Source: Rhexocercosporidium sp. MPI-PUGE-AT-0058 (Eukaryota > Ascomycota > Leotiomycetes > Helotiales). Taken from it: a DNA stretch of 64,000 bases. The position numbers and the translations under genes were made by a program. Shown here piece by piece: positions 22,033 through 33,134 of this stretch. Every line of letters starts with the position of its first letter. Position 1 is the stretch's first letter. The stretch covers positions 248,001-312,000 of the forward strand of contig JAGTJL010000020.1 in NCBI GenBank assembly GCA_020746875.1, given 5' to 3'. The notes under the pieces were generated by a model that saw nothing but the letters and a program-made list of their open reading frames with translations, searched no databases and was not told the origin of the DNA.

Positions 22033-23715
22033 TCAAGATCCCATCTCTAACCTGTCGCCACCCTTCCAAACCCCCACAACGTTAATCGAATCCCTAATAT
22101 CCACCGCCGGATCGCCCCTAACCATCACCATATCGGCCCTCAACCCCTCCCTCAACACCCCCCTATCGCCCATTTTAAACCGTCTAGCGGAGACACTAGT
22201 TGCGCTTCTCAGGGCTTCGATGGGAGAGAATCCACACCGTTCGACGTAGAGACTAAGTTCTTGGTGGAGGGAGAGTCCGAATGCTGTTCCTTTGAGGCCG
22301 GTGGCTGTGTCTGTTCCGCTGGGTGGGGAGAATGTCAGCTTCATTCTCGGGGTTACAAGGTTTGGATATTGGGGAGTGAGGGATAGGGGGAGACTTACGC
22401 GACGATATCGATTCCGTTGTCTTTGAGGAGCTTGACTGTGTGGTATGCATAGTCTACTCTGCACTCTTCCTTCCCCATCATCATCCGCCCGCAGAAGCAG
22501 CTCTTCTCTTCTTCGCCGAGATGTTTCTGTGCCATATCGCCGTTGGCGAACGCGTTACTGCTGTCCGTCTATTCAAGAGTCAGCAAAACACCCTTCAATT
22601 TCATATCTAATTAAAGTGAACGGCATTGGCGTTGCACAATAGTCATATAGAGGTTCAACGTACCTCCTCCCCTGTCAACGTAGCAACGACAATCAACGTC
22701 GGGATCAAAAAGCTATCATGTTCCTTATACTTATCAACTAGCTCCTGCGTAGGTTCCTCGTCACAAAAACAGTGCGCCAGACCATCCGTCCCAGCTTCAA
22801 GCACAGCAAGCGTATCTTTCAGCGAGAGGGCATGAGCGAGAGTGATCAGGTTGTGAGCATGTGCGGAGGCAATCACTGATGCTTGGAGGGCGATGCTGGG
22901 GGTTGGGAGGGGGCCAGTATGGGCCATAATGGAACCGGACTCGTGCATGAGTTTGATGTAGCTTGTTTGTGTTAGATTCCGTGATTTAATTTGGGAGGTA
23001 GGTTGAGGTGAGCTATGAGATCTTACTCTGCTCCTCGCGAAATGTTTTGCTTTACGTATGCTTCTGCATCTTCGGCGCTTTTTAGTTTTGGCCATCGAGC
23101 TATCCATTTATCTGCCTACCAATTGAGACATCAATATAAGAACTTCACTCAAATTTTCGTCTCCTCGTGTCCCTGTCCGGACTAGATTCCAAGTTACTCT
23201 CCCGCCTCCTTCCCTCAAATTCTCAGGCTTGACGAAATGATGGAAACACAACTCACCACATCACCATCTGCAACGGTCGCTCGAATCACCGGCTCAGGCC
23301 ACCCCGCCTCCACAGTGGCCGGCAAACACGCACTCCTAAAATCCGCAACATCGTTCCTCTGTGACCCATTCCCCTCCTCAGCCTCCCCACCAAACCACGT
23401 CCCCAACGCCCTCTTCACCCCCTCCACATTCTCCACCTCGGAATACAAATCACAAACCGTTGTGACACCAAACTTAATCGCCTGCGCCAGTTCCGGGATG
23501 CCTTTGTGGCAATGCACGTGCGCGTCGATGAGGCCTGGGAGGATGGTGTGGTTTGTGCCGTCGATTGTGAAGGTGGCAGGTGGGAGGGGTGAGGGGTTTG
23601 AAGTGTAGATGGAGAGGATGGTGGGCGGGGAGTTGGAGAGGAGGATGCTGCCGTGGGTGGTGAGGAGGGTGTGCCCGTTGAAGATGCGGGTGGAATGGAT
23701 TAAGGTTGTTGACAT
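22033..23715 (-). CDS. Metal-dependent amidohydrolase
   Basis: Five exons (23257-23715, 23027-23115, 22664-22961, 22399-22568, 22033-22318) encode 433 aa. Features of the amidohydrolase superfamily (imidazolonepropionase/prolidase-like branch) appear in order: GLIDAHVHCH with His66 and His68, DYIKLMHES with Lys186 as candidate carbamylated lysine, the metal/substrate histidines in SAHAHN (His219) and LAHAL (His226), and AGTDTATG with Asp342 as the catalytic aspartate. The usual beta-sandwich strand follows (REGLRADMVMVRGDP). It should hydrolyse an amide or related C-N bond. Similar fungal enzymes include ochratoxin- and dipeptide-type amidases, but the substrate is not readable. No signal peptide. 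Every splice restores the family motifs, including GADYIKLMHE across intron 2. Confidence 0.9.
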
Positions 23716-24523
23716 TATGGGGGGTTGGGTGGGAGTGGGTGAGCTTGGAGGGTTATAATTTGTTAATTCTTGAGTTTACAGTTTAGAGAGATAAATGGTA
23801 TTCCTGATTTGAAGATTCTGAGATCTAGTGACAATGGGCGGGATGGTCCTGTAAGGGAATTGGGAAGAGAACTTGTTATGGGGATGTTATGTCCAGCGGA
23901 CGTCCGATCCGCCAGCTTTAGCCTCCGCTCGAGCAACACGCTACGGCACGCCATCATGCGTAACTAACTTCTAGGTACAGTCTACAGCGTACAGTGTACC
24001 TTTCAGCCATCATGGAGTAAGTCCGTTCAGCAAATCACCATTCCCCTACTTCAAAGTCCGAACAAGGTTGTGCAACTTCGCTTAGGTCATGTCCTGCCGG
24101 ACCCGGACATTGCACCGGCTATTCCCCAGATGCTGAGGACTTTGAGGAAGCAGCTGGCGGCTACTGAGTTCTGATATTGTTGTTCAATGTCCATTATTTG
24201 ACTTTGGCACTTATGATTGGAAATCCACAGAAGCAAAGTTGCAAGTAAGTCCAGGTTGTTTTGCCAAGGATTCTTCCGGAATGGATTACTCGGTAGGAGA
24301 ATACTGTACCGGTCACGGGAGTTTTGGATTGTTTCCATGGTGCAACACCGAGCCATGACTTTACAATAAAAACTGACTGGTGAGTATCGGATAGCATCAT
24401 ACGTAGAAGGCTAAAAGAGAGTATGTAGTCTGGCTTATTGAATGTCACACAATAAACTCACAGCGTTGAATCCGAAACACAAGACAAACCAAGCTTCATG
24501 ATGGGATGACAGGATACTATAAG
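23716..24523. other. Intergenic region with a short unassigned open frame
   Basis: A plus-strand frame without an ATG is open from about 23969 to a TGA at 24172-24174. It reads IPLLQSPNKVVQLRLGHVLP, then DPDIAPAIPQMLRTLRKQL, which looks protein-like. It could be the last exon of a small gene or a remnant, but I could not find a matching first exon. Nothing else is seen. Confidence 0.25.
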
Positions 24524-25897
24524 TTACTTCGCATTTCTATGTATCTCTCTATCAAATCTACGTACCCTTTTCCATCCCCCCATCCCCCTCACCAGCTCAA
24601 CGTCCCCCCATAGCCCTCTTCGAGGAAGGAGCAACCCCATCCACCCCCTCACCCCCACCGCCTTCCTCTTCCGTCTCTCCACCTCCCGCATAAGCGACTC
24701 GAAGTACGCCGGCATAGTAGCCATAGGAGGGAGAGAAGGAAGAGAAGGAAGAGGAAGACGGGAAAGAGGAGGAAGGGGCTTCGGGGCCGCGCCTCCCTTT
24801 CGGAGACTCTCGTAGTATGCGGCGGCCGGGATGAGGGAAGGACGAGGGCGAGGGAGGGTCGCGCCTGCCTTTGGTGGTGGTGCGCGGGCCGGGGAAGGAG
24901 CGACTGGCAGCGTGACTTCCTTCCGAGCGGACTCGTAGTATGCGATTGTTACTGCCGAAAGGGGAAGGAGCCCCTGACGTGACTGTTTTGGGGCTAGTGT
25001 TGGAGTGGCAAGAGTAGCAGGAGTGGCAGGAGCTGGTGGTGGTGGTGGTGGTGTAGTTGTAGAGACTGGCTTTGGCGGACCTGGCTTGCGAGTCTTTGGA
25101 ATTGCCATTGTTCTGAGCTGTAGCTGTGATTTTGGAACCTCGACTGGCTGCTTCTGCTGCTCTGGTTGTGGCTGCTGTGGCAGTGTTACTGGAACTCCAT
25201 AGGGCAAGTAGGTGGCGGATTGTAGCCTTTGGACGACATCTCCCCAGGTTGGATCTTGCATCTTCGAACGGGCGTAAATAGGGTAATTTAGGGTCATGAT
25301 CTCCTCCTCGCCGTACACCAAAGACTCCCTTCCATGTCTCATTATGAGAACAGCACAAACACCGACTTCATAGTACCAGACCATTGGGGCACCTGTACCT
25401 GGTCTGCGGTAACGGTTGTTGAGGAGGGCTTTCTTGATGGTGAAAATGCGGATGTTGGCTGTGTAGGTGCCAGACTTGTCGGCGTAGTTGAAGCCATCCT
25501 TCTGATAGGCTTTGGTGAAAATTCCGTTGCGGGCGGTTTCGTCGAAGACTGGGACGTTAATGTAAGGGTGGAACGGGTTGGTGGGTAGGGACTGGGTGAA
25601 GGCTTGGATAATTCCATTCCATGGGGTGGTGGTTGTTTCGAGAACAGGGAGCGATTCAAGGTTCTCTTCTTCTCCTGTGACATTTGGATCGGTGGTCTTG
25701 GACTGGGATGGACTGCCAGGGACTGTGCTGGGTTCTTCGCGGTGGGTGGAGGGCTTCTCTGAAATCGGGGTAGGAGGAAGTTGTTGAAGCGGATTTGGGG
25801 TTGGGGTCGCTGAAACGGACGACTGAATGTTCTGTCCTTCCTTCACGACATTGCAGCGCTCGTCGCCGGATCGCGGTGGTGTTGCGTAGGTCGCCAT
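24524..25897 (-). CDS. Proline-rich hypothetical protein with triple YYES-type motif
   Basis: Single-exon frame of 457 aa from an ATG at 25897. The N-terminus (1-90) is low-complexity Pro/Ser/Thr. Residues about 91-230 look globular, with WNGIIQAF, NYADKSGTYTANIRIFTIKK, PMVWYYEVGVCAVLIM and a DPTWGDVVQRLQ end. The rest is Pro/Ala/Gln-rich and carries three copies of an (A/P)AY(Y/F)ES motif followed by a basic residue: IAYYESARK (318-326), AAYYESLRK (359-367) and PAYFESLMR (396-404). They are separated by 30-40 residues of proline-rich linker. The C-terminus is very basic. I do not recognise the family. The repeats look like short linear binding motifs (inference). No signal peptide or membrane segment. 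Confidence 0.75.
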   Translation of the reverse strand: MATYATPPRSGDERCNVVKEGQNIQSSVSATPTPNPLQQLPPTPISEKPSTHREEPSTVPGSPSQSKTTDPNVTGEEENLESLPVLETTTTPWNGIIQAFTQSLPTNPFHPYINVPVFDETARNGIFTKAYQKDGFNYADKSGTYTANIRIFTIKKALLNNRYRRPGTGAPMVWYYEVGVCAVLIMRHGRESLVYGEEEIMTLNYPIYARSKMQDPTWGDVVQRLQSATYLPYGVPVTLPQQPQPEQQKQPVEVPKSQLQLRTMAIPKTRKPGPPKPVSTTTPPPPPPAPATPATLATPTLAPKQSRQGLLPLSAVTIAYYESARKEVTLPVAPSPARAPPPKAGATLPRPRPSLIPAAAYYESLRKGGAAPKPLPPLSRLPLPSLPSLPPMATMPAYFESLMREVERRKRKAVGVRGWMGLLLPRRGLWGDVELVRGMGGWKRVRRFDREIHRNAK

Positions 25898-27368
25898 GAC
25901 GTTGTTAATGTGTATGATGTATGGTACTTGGTTTTTGATGTCTGATCGTCGATGATGTTAAAGAAATGAAGAAAGAGGTTTGTGGGAGGGAGAAGGAAGA
26001 TTTTATAGGTCGTAAGCGAGGCGAGGTGAATCGTCGACCCCCAACCCAACCCAGCGAAACACAATAGGAAGCTCAATCGACCCGGGACAATAGGATCTGA
26101 AACGCGTTGGATTACATTATCTCCCACCACAGTATGAGTATACTGAGCATTGGAATACCTCTGCTAGAAATTTTAGGGTTTCTGTGGAGGAATTTGGTGC
26201 TGGTGAGCCTACTGACTAGCCTCGCCAAAGGTGAACTCATGTAAACACAACCAGAGCAACCTGTCAACTCCCGCATCCAGGCAAAAGGAAAGAAAGGGGC
26301 TGGTATCTTATCTCTTTTCCATCAGCGATCGATGAAAATTCTGCAAAGTGCTCTCCACGATTAGGGCAGAACCCTGCGAGTTCGGAAGTCGCTAGGGTAG
26401 AATGGTTGAGTCGTGTGTCGGTATCGCATCTGGTAGATATATGAAGTATTTATCCCGCATTGACTCTTAAAGCTGCTTGGGTATGTATCAAGGCATCTGC
26501 ATACATGTGTTCACAATCTCTCAATGGGAAACAGAATCGACCTTGCTAGACAGCTGATAGTCCTTCCTCAATCCCACTTCTTAATATATGACAAAGATCA
26601 TGAAAGCCTCCCAAGCCTTGAGATTTTGATAAGGTGATATCGATGTCAATTTTCGAAAATTGATTTCGCTCAGTCGCAATCCTTTCCAGCTCTGTCGGCT
26701 GCCTGTAACAGAACCCTCTCGAAGCGGTGATGCTGGTCCCAACGGCATAGTCCATTAAATAGTCATCGGCATGTCCCGTCCGTTCTGAAAGCTTGCATAA
26801 CCCAGCGGAGCCAGTGCAATGTTCAATGGTGAAAAGGGGGAGGTTGGTCGTTTAGAGGCTTGGATGATTAAGCGAGCCCCTTTGTTTACTTGGTGGGCTT
26901 GGCACTTTCGTCAAGATCGTATCCGAGACGCAAGAAAGGAGGCAACATTGTATTTCATCTAGAAATTTAGATCTAAATCATCTAGGATAGAAATGAGCTG
27001 ATAGGATTATCAATTTTAAGCTTGATTTTCTTATCGTTGTTGAGTGGGGCCGGTCGTTAGCGCGCTTACAGCACACGGTTCTACCTATAGCTTCTAGTCA
27101 CGCTTAAAGTGAACCGATGAAATAACCTCGCCAGCCAAGTCTTGGCCACTATAACATCATCCCGGTAGACAATAATTCGTAAGAGGCAGTTCAGATTCAG
27201 AGTTCAATTGATCGAAACATAAAGATAACTACTCTCTCCATCCTCCAAAATATAATTTCTTACTTAATTTATCCCTATATATCCCAGGTACCCCTCATCT
27301 TCATTCACCTCGCCCACCAAACATACCGCATCATTTCGCATCATAATATTGAAACAGACTTCACCAAA
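25898..27368. other. Gene-poor 1.5 kb
   Basis: Contains the promoter of the proline-rich gene and otherwise no supported gene. A minus-strand open frame at 26546-26848 (including DYAVGTSITASRGFCYRQP) is mildly protein-like but has no recognisable motif and no good start. Confidence 0.35.
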
Positions 27369-27804
27369 ATGGCTCCAAACGCCCTACTACACTCCAGCAT
27401 GTCTGCTACCAACCCCGCCAATACTCCCAACCAATTCCGCCAATTCTCCCCCCTACCAACCGAACTCCGTCTCCAGATCTAGAAATGCTCAATCTCCTCC
27501 ATCCTACTAAAACCCTCGTCATCGAAGCTTAACCTTCAAAAAGCGCAATAATCATCCATTCGTCAAATTGAAAACCAAGCACCACATCCCGCCCAGCTTT
27601 TCTTCGCGAACCACGAAACCCACCACATCTCTCGAACATCCCCCAAGCCCTCTTTCGATACGGCCTCAACTCTTCAATTTCTACTGCAATATCCTCGTGA
27701 TAGCTGATTTCGCCGCCGTAGAGGCAGAATTATACCACGGCAGGCACAAGAACCAATACAAGGATTCCGAAAAGGCGACACACGTGGCCGTATATAATTG
27801 TTAG
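27369..27804 (+). pseudogene. 2EXR-domain gene, disrupted
   Basis: From the ATG at 27369 the frame reads MAPNALLHSS, then FRQFSPLPTELRLQI followed by TAG (27480-27482) and KCSI. In 2EXR proteins (fungal F-box-like family, typically FxxLPxELRxxIW) a tryptophan follows the isoleucine, so TGG to TAG is the simplest reading. The frame continues to a TAA at 27549-27551, then HPAQLFFANHETHH, the family's 'ANRES' block. It then shifts by one base to NFYCNILVIADFAAVEAELY and ATHVAVYNC in the next frame, ending at 27804. With two stops and one frameshift, this is a relic. 2EXR proteins are multi-copy and of unknown function. Confidence 0.75.
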
Positions 27805-28252
27805 AAGTGTATCGAGAGCAAATCTGAGGATGTTCGTGGGGTGTTTTAGGTGTTTTCCTGATCTGGAGGGTCGGGGTTTGAGTTGGTGATGGAGATGGGG
27901 ACGAGAAGAAGAAGAAGGAGAGGATGGATTTAGTGAGGAATCCTGGGGTGTATAATGGGTTTTGTGGAGAGCACGATGGATTGAGGAAGGAATTGATACC
28001 TCGGGTGAGCTTTTTGGAAGAGAAAAGTTTTGAAGAGCTGTGAGGACGACAAGAAGGTGTTTTCTCTTCCCTTTCTCTTCCCTTTCTCTTCCCTTTCCTT
28101 GATTTTGTATGATATAGACATAGTCATCTCAACCTCGCATATATGTGAAATCTTTATTTAATTATTTTTGGTCTCTAGGCTTTTTAATCATGATTATAGA
28201 CAGACAAACTTTCAGTCTTTCATGTGGGAAGTACGATCGTGGATACTCCCTC
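27805..28252. other. Intergenic region with polypyrimidine repeat
   Basis: About 0.45 kb between the 2EXR relic and the FAD oxidase stop. It carries about three tandem copies of TTTCTCTTCCC at 28072-28107; see the separate entry. Confidence 0.4.
28072..28107. repeat. Tandem 11-bp repeat (TTTCTCTTCCC)n
   Basis: Three consecutive near-perfect copies of an 11-bp pyrimidine unit, about 150 bp beyond the stop codon of the minus-strand FAD oxidase. Confidence 0.8.
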
Positions 28253-29977
28253 CTAAACACCAATCTTGAAACCACCAGGCATGAGAATCTGGAACATACG
28301 GTCGGGATCATACTTCCTTGATACGTTCAGCAGCCTGGCCTCATTGACAGATCCATAGCCTGCGAAGAACCCTTCTGTTTGGAATGAGGCTGCGTCGCCC
28401 ATGTAATTAAAGGTAGAGTAGATTCCAGCGCTTTGGGTGGCCTCCCTGATGATAGCAGTGGTTTCTTTGACCCATCTAATGAAAACTAGGTTAGCAAATG
28501 AAGTATTTGAGGGCGGGGAAGAAGATGAGGGCCAAAACGTACTGGAGACAAATCTCATCATATTCACTCCCAATCCACTCGACTACCTCTGCCCAAGCCA
28601 AATAAACCTTTGAAGAGTCAAGACCAAGAGAATTTCCACCTGCGGCAGCGCTCGCATCAATCCAAAGCTTTCCAATCGGCTGCCAGTCAATTTGAATGAC
28701 CGAGATCTCCGATGCCGGAATCTGAGCATAGAGTAAAGGCAGACGGTCGTAGAAAATAGAGTTACTAATATTGATACCCATAAAAAGCTCATCATAAGTA
28801 GTACCGACGATCGTGCCAGCTGCGAAGATATCATTAATGCCAGGAACAACAACAGTTCCCGTCTCATCTGCAAACTCAGCCACAGTTTTGAAAGCCATTG
28901 AGCTGCTAATGGAAGGGATGTCGAAGAATTGTCTGAAGCATTCGGGGTAGGTGATTATGTCGGAATCGTAGAATAGAATGACAGCCGCGATGAAGTCGAC
29001 TGGTTCACGCGTGGTGGCAATCGTGGCAGGAACGATATGCGAGAGTGGGTCAGTGATATTGGCCGCATATTTTGCTGTGGCCTATCCTCTCCGATCAGCT
29101 CAAAGTGATCTTCAGGAATGATGTAAGGAGTAACATACGGCCAAGAGTGCAGGTGCATCTGCGCTTGCAACGGAGTAAACCCCAGCCCAAACCTTTGCGG
29201 AAGGAATCGTCTTTATATCAAATCGAGTCACGATACCAAAATTAGAGCTTCCGCCCTTGAGAGCCCAAAACAGATCCTGGTTCTCGGTTTTGGAAGTGTA
29301 GACAATATTGCCAGTCGCAAGGACGACTTCGTATTGGATAACATTATCGGCAGAGAATCCATATTGGTTCCCGTAGAAGTTGATACCTCCAGCGAGTAAA
29401 AGACCAGGTACGCCGACGGGCGCCAATCGTCCTCCTGGTACGGTGAGGTTGTACTTTGCGAGGTATTTGTAGACAACTCCCCATCTGTGGGACGGTCCTA
29501 GGGACAGAACAGACTTGTCGGATGAGAGTGACAGTGTGGTTAAGTTCGACATCACCATCAGGACACCATTATCGATGTTGTTTGCTCCCTGAAATTGTCA
29601 ACGACGATACTCTGAGAACTTCCGGATGAATTTACAGCAATTCCCATATGTCCACCGCCTCTGACAGCGAAAGATGCGGACGATGTGCGCAGGACAGACA
29701 CCGCGGTTGCGACATCTCCAGACAATTCAGGTCGGAATACACACTGCGGAGCGAGGATTTGTACATTTGACCAGAATTCGCTCGCTGAGTTCTCGTATTG
29801 ATAGACTGGACTGTCCGCGTAGAAAATCTTTGCAGGCAGGACTCTAGAAAGTGCCGCACAGCCACTAACGGAGAAAGCAACTGTGCTCACATCAACAACT
29901 TGGGAAAGAGGGACCTCTATTGCCGAAGCCGAAGTCATCAAGACAGCCAGGAAAGGCTTGAACTTGGAAGAATACAT
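28253..29977 (-). CDS. Secreted FAD-linked oxidase, PCMH/BBE type
   Basis: Four exons (29636-29977, 29139-29588, 28543-29081, 28253-28475) encode 517 aa. Residues 1 to about 19 form a signal peptide. The FAD-binding PCMH domain has SFAVRGGGHMGIAGAN (rebuilt over a 47-nt intron); His110 is positioned for 8-alpha-histidyl FAD attachment. It continues LSLGPSHRWG, VPGGRLAPVGVPGLLLAGG, and QDLFWALKGGSSNFGIVT. The C-terminus has the BBE-like NEARLLNVSRKYDPDRMFQ. The second cysteine attachment of bicovalent enzymes is absent, so a single His link is expected. Such enzymes oxidise sugars, alkaloids or secondary metabolites with O2; the substrate is unknown. The gene looks intact although several flanking genes are broken. 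Confidence 0.9.
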
Positions 29978-31516
29978 GGCGAAGGGAATCGATAATACCG
30001 ATCTTGAGTATTCGGCGGTGCGAGATCAGTGAATGACGTGATTGTAAGCTGCAGGAAATAGACGTCAGTCATGCAGTGTTGAAATTAGGTGTGAACCTTT
30101 TCGATGGACTCAAAGTTTAAAGAACGGTGTAGCCAACCGATTCCCGACATTTATGCGATCTTGCTTCCAAGCATGAGCTGCAGAAGAGGACCAGGGTAGC
30201 TTGAAGAACACTTCTTATCGTCCAGTCAGTCAGGAAGAAGTGGGCCAATCCGTCCACAAAAGTTGTGGATAACGATAGGGAAATTGAGGGGTAAATACAG
30301 GGGCGACTTCAAGATTAAATCTTTGTGAACCAGCACCGCTTCTTGATTCTTAGGATGGACGCATATGCAGGGAGCTGAAACTATTCCGGATTTGACTTCT
30401 TTGAGAATGTGGTCACCTTTGATTCTTCGCTAGATTTGAGTTACGCAGAAGCGCCAGGTGATGGTGATCTACTTCGATGTTTAAAGAAGGACCGTTCTGC
30501 CATTTTGACTCTCAGTATATGTCTCTATGGTGGATGCCTTGCAACTTTATATCCAGTTTCCTGCGCCAGAGGGGTCCATTCATCCATCACGCTAAGAGCC
30601 AAGCTTTCGTCTATTCTAGATATTTATCTGGGATTTGAGAACACAAGTTGACCCGTAACCTCTCTACTGCGCCTTCATGTTGACTACCACTCCCTTGGAA
30701 TGTCAAAGTCATCATAGTTACCAAGACGACTCTCAACCGACCTTCAAGATACTTGATGATCTTACATTCTAGTTCCTATCGATAAAATTTTACAAGAGCG
30801 AAAAGGTATGAACGGCAGCTCTTTGTACAGGAAGCGACTATTTACATTCAAGCCACAAGACTCTGGGGCATACTGGAGTGTTTTGAGAGGTGTTCCGCGT
30901 ATCTAGCTCGACCCGGAACCTAGATCTACCAAATATGGCTAACTTTACATCTTTTCTTTGGGTGAATTCTTCCACATGCGATGAGTAATGTAAATCCCAG
31001 TCCTGTTGTACTATAGTATTTTTATACTATCGAGGTGTTACTATCAAGAAGTGAAGTGGGTAGTTTCGGCTGTAGCTTTCTTAGCGGATCATACCTGCCG
31101 GCTTCTTCAGGAACCACTACAGTCGAAGCAACATATATGTGGCAACAAATCTGACTCGAATGATTTCGCCCGACAAATTATGGAATGTGATAGAAAGTAT
31201 CGGATAACTAGTAGCACTAATCTGTCTGTACTATATTGGCGAACCAAGTCAGCGCTTTAGGCTCACTAGGTTCCGAACTAATTAACGGAGAAAACACCTA
31301 GTCCAAGGCCCGTCGTCATCACACAACAGCAAGGTAAGACTAATTTTTCTAACATACGATCTTCTCACCAGGAGACGCCTAAATAAAAAATGAAACTTTG
31401 AGGGTAACGTGCAGGAAAAGACAGCATCTGGAAATCGCGAGACTTACATCACAATTCATCCAGAACAATTGGAGTTTAGACAAATCTTGACTTGGCCATA
31501 ACAACCCTCACAACAG
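29978..31516. other. Gene-poor 1.5 kb upstream of FAD oxidase
   Basis: Holds the FAD oxidase promoter. Plus-strand ORFs near 30409-30651 and 31006-31260 have no recognisable content. No repeat or RNA gene seen. Confidence 0.4.
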
Positions 31517-32401
31517 TAGAACATCCCATTCTTTCACAATATACTTCCAGAATCATGGCCTCACGATCTACGCTCTAGATTTTATCTGGCGCAAAGGGTA
31601 GGAGGAGAAAGGGAAGAGCATGACTTGGGAGAAACGAAGCCTTCTGATGGAAACTATTATGAAGCAATGGACACGCATAAAACAACAAGAGGAGGAGGAA
31701 GAGGTAACAGAAACCAAGAAGATAAGCTGGAGAAAATGATGGAAGGTATGGACTGGGCAAAGAGGAGTCTTTTGCTTGAAACTGTCGTGAAGAGAAGGAA
31801 GCGCCGAAGACTGTAACAGTACGAAAGTGAAGGTATCAGAAGGAATAATTCGGATGATTTATCGGACTACCAGGATCAAGCGATGAGGAGTATCTTGATG
31901 GAAACACTTTCCGAGCAAGAGCAAAGCCAGGAACAAGATGATGAGTACTGGACACTATCACCAAATACAGCACTTGACGAGCCACACAAATTGGTAACGC
32001 TTACAATCCCAGGAAAGCTCTGGAATTCCATCAATATTTCGGAGCCGGGAGAGATTCTGCCACTTTCAGTCAACGAAACAGCGATTAAAAGAGAACAAAG
32101 CAAGAGTGTTCCAATGAAGCGGGCCATACCTAGGCAATGCAATGAGATAGGAAAAAAGGAGCTCAAATTCAAAATCGAGGATATGGGCGAAGACACATCG
32201 ATGTCAAGGGAGCAGAGGATTAAATCAGAGAGCGACCCAACGCCCACCCGCTTATCAGAGCTTCCACTCAGGCTTCCAAAACGAATTTACGATAGAGTGT
32301 TTGCGGGCTCTAATTCGAATTCCTCGCCAGTCAAAGCTGAGGGATACAGAACAGAGTGCACAACAGGACGGAAGAGGAAAAGTGACGAGGCGTCGGAATG
32401 A
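31517..32401 (+). CDS. Hypothetical, probably degenerate, repeat-bearing gene
   Basis: One plus-strand frame is open from 31517 to 31813, stops at TAA (31814-31816), and is open again to TGA at 32399-32401. An ATG-initiated 172-aa ORF occupies 31883-32401: polar, acidic then basic, with EQEQSQEQDDE and a C-terminal KRKSDEASE; probably nuclear if real. A short motif recurs three times: EKRSLLMET (about 31630-31655, in a different frame), AKRSLLLET (31757-31783) and MRSILMET (31883-31906), spaced about 125 bp. The frame offset of the first copy and the internal stop suggest decay of a gene made of such repeats, or unrecognised short introns. No family is recognised. Confidence 0.35.
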
Positions 32402-33134
32402 GGGGAAAGCCAATCATTAAGGCATCAATGTTAGCACAGCACATTTCGTAGAATGAGTATGATAAGAAGGTATTCCAGAGTAGTTGTAGAAGATAGTATG
32501 ATGGTCTTAAAGCTTACACAAAGATACTTCCAGAACATGCAAGTCAACAATGCACCGTTCTGGTGCGGTCATAAGAATAAGGGTTGATGAGCCCTCCAGC
32601 TGTCTTGGAAACTTACACGAGAATAGAGTAGCAATTTTTGTTTTGGTGATGCTCGTAGATAAAGTTTTCTGGAAGGCGTGCTGGTCTGTATCTAGAAAGT
32701 GTTCAGTGGGGGGGGGGGGGGGGGTATTTGGCATGCATATTAAGCGAGAGAGATGCCTTCTACGTTACACTAAAATCGCCGTCCAGGAATCTTGGTTGAA
32801 AAAAAGGGTTACACTTTTAAGAAATGGAATACGATAACGTCTAATTTACGGGAAGTTTCCACTGCTAGGACTTAGTTAGATCAGAAGTTGCAATTCCCGT
32901 GTGTCTTCCAATAACATTCCCCAGCAGCAAAATTGGATCGTGGAGGGGATGGATCACAGACACGTCAATACCATTATTTCGCAGCACGTAACTCAATTGT
33001 GACTCCCTTGAATGAGGTCAGAGAAAGCAAGCGAAATTTTTCTTTAACTTCGCAAACCCAATGCCTTCACTCTTCTACGACCATCCTCAGATCCTGACCC
33101 TCAAAACTTCCAAGATGCGACCCTATACATCGAG
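32402..33134. other. Intergenic region with poly-G tract
   Basis: About 0.73 kb with no supported gene. Contains a 17-base G run at 32708-32724. Confidence 0.4.
32708..32724. repeat. Poly-G(17) homopolymer
   Basis: Seventeen consecutive G residues in intergenic DNA. The length may be imprecise because such runs are difficult to sequence and assemble. Confidence 0.8.

Noticed and set aside
26546..26848. Minus-strand open frame of about 100 codons
   Set aside because: Mildly protein-like but no family, no good start context and no splice partner found.
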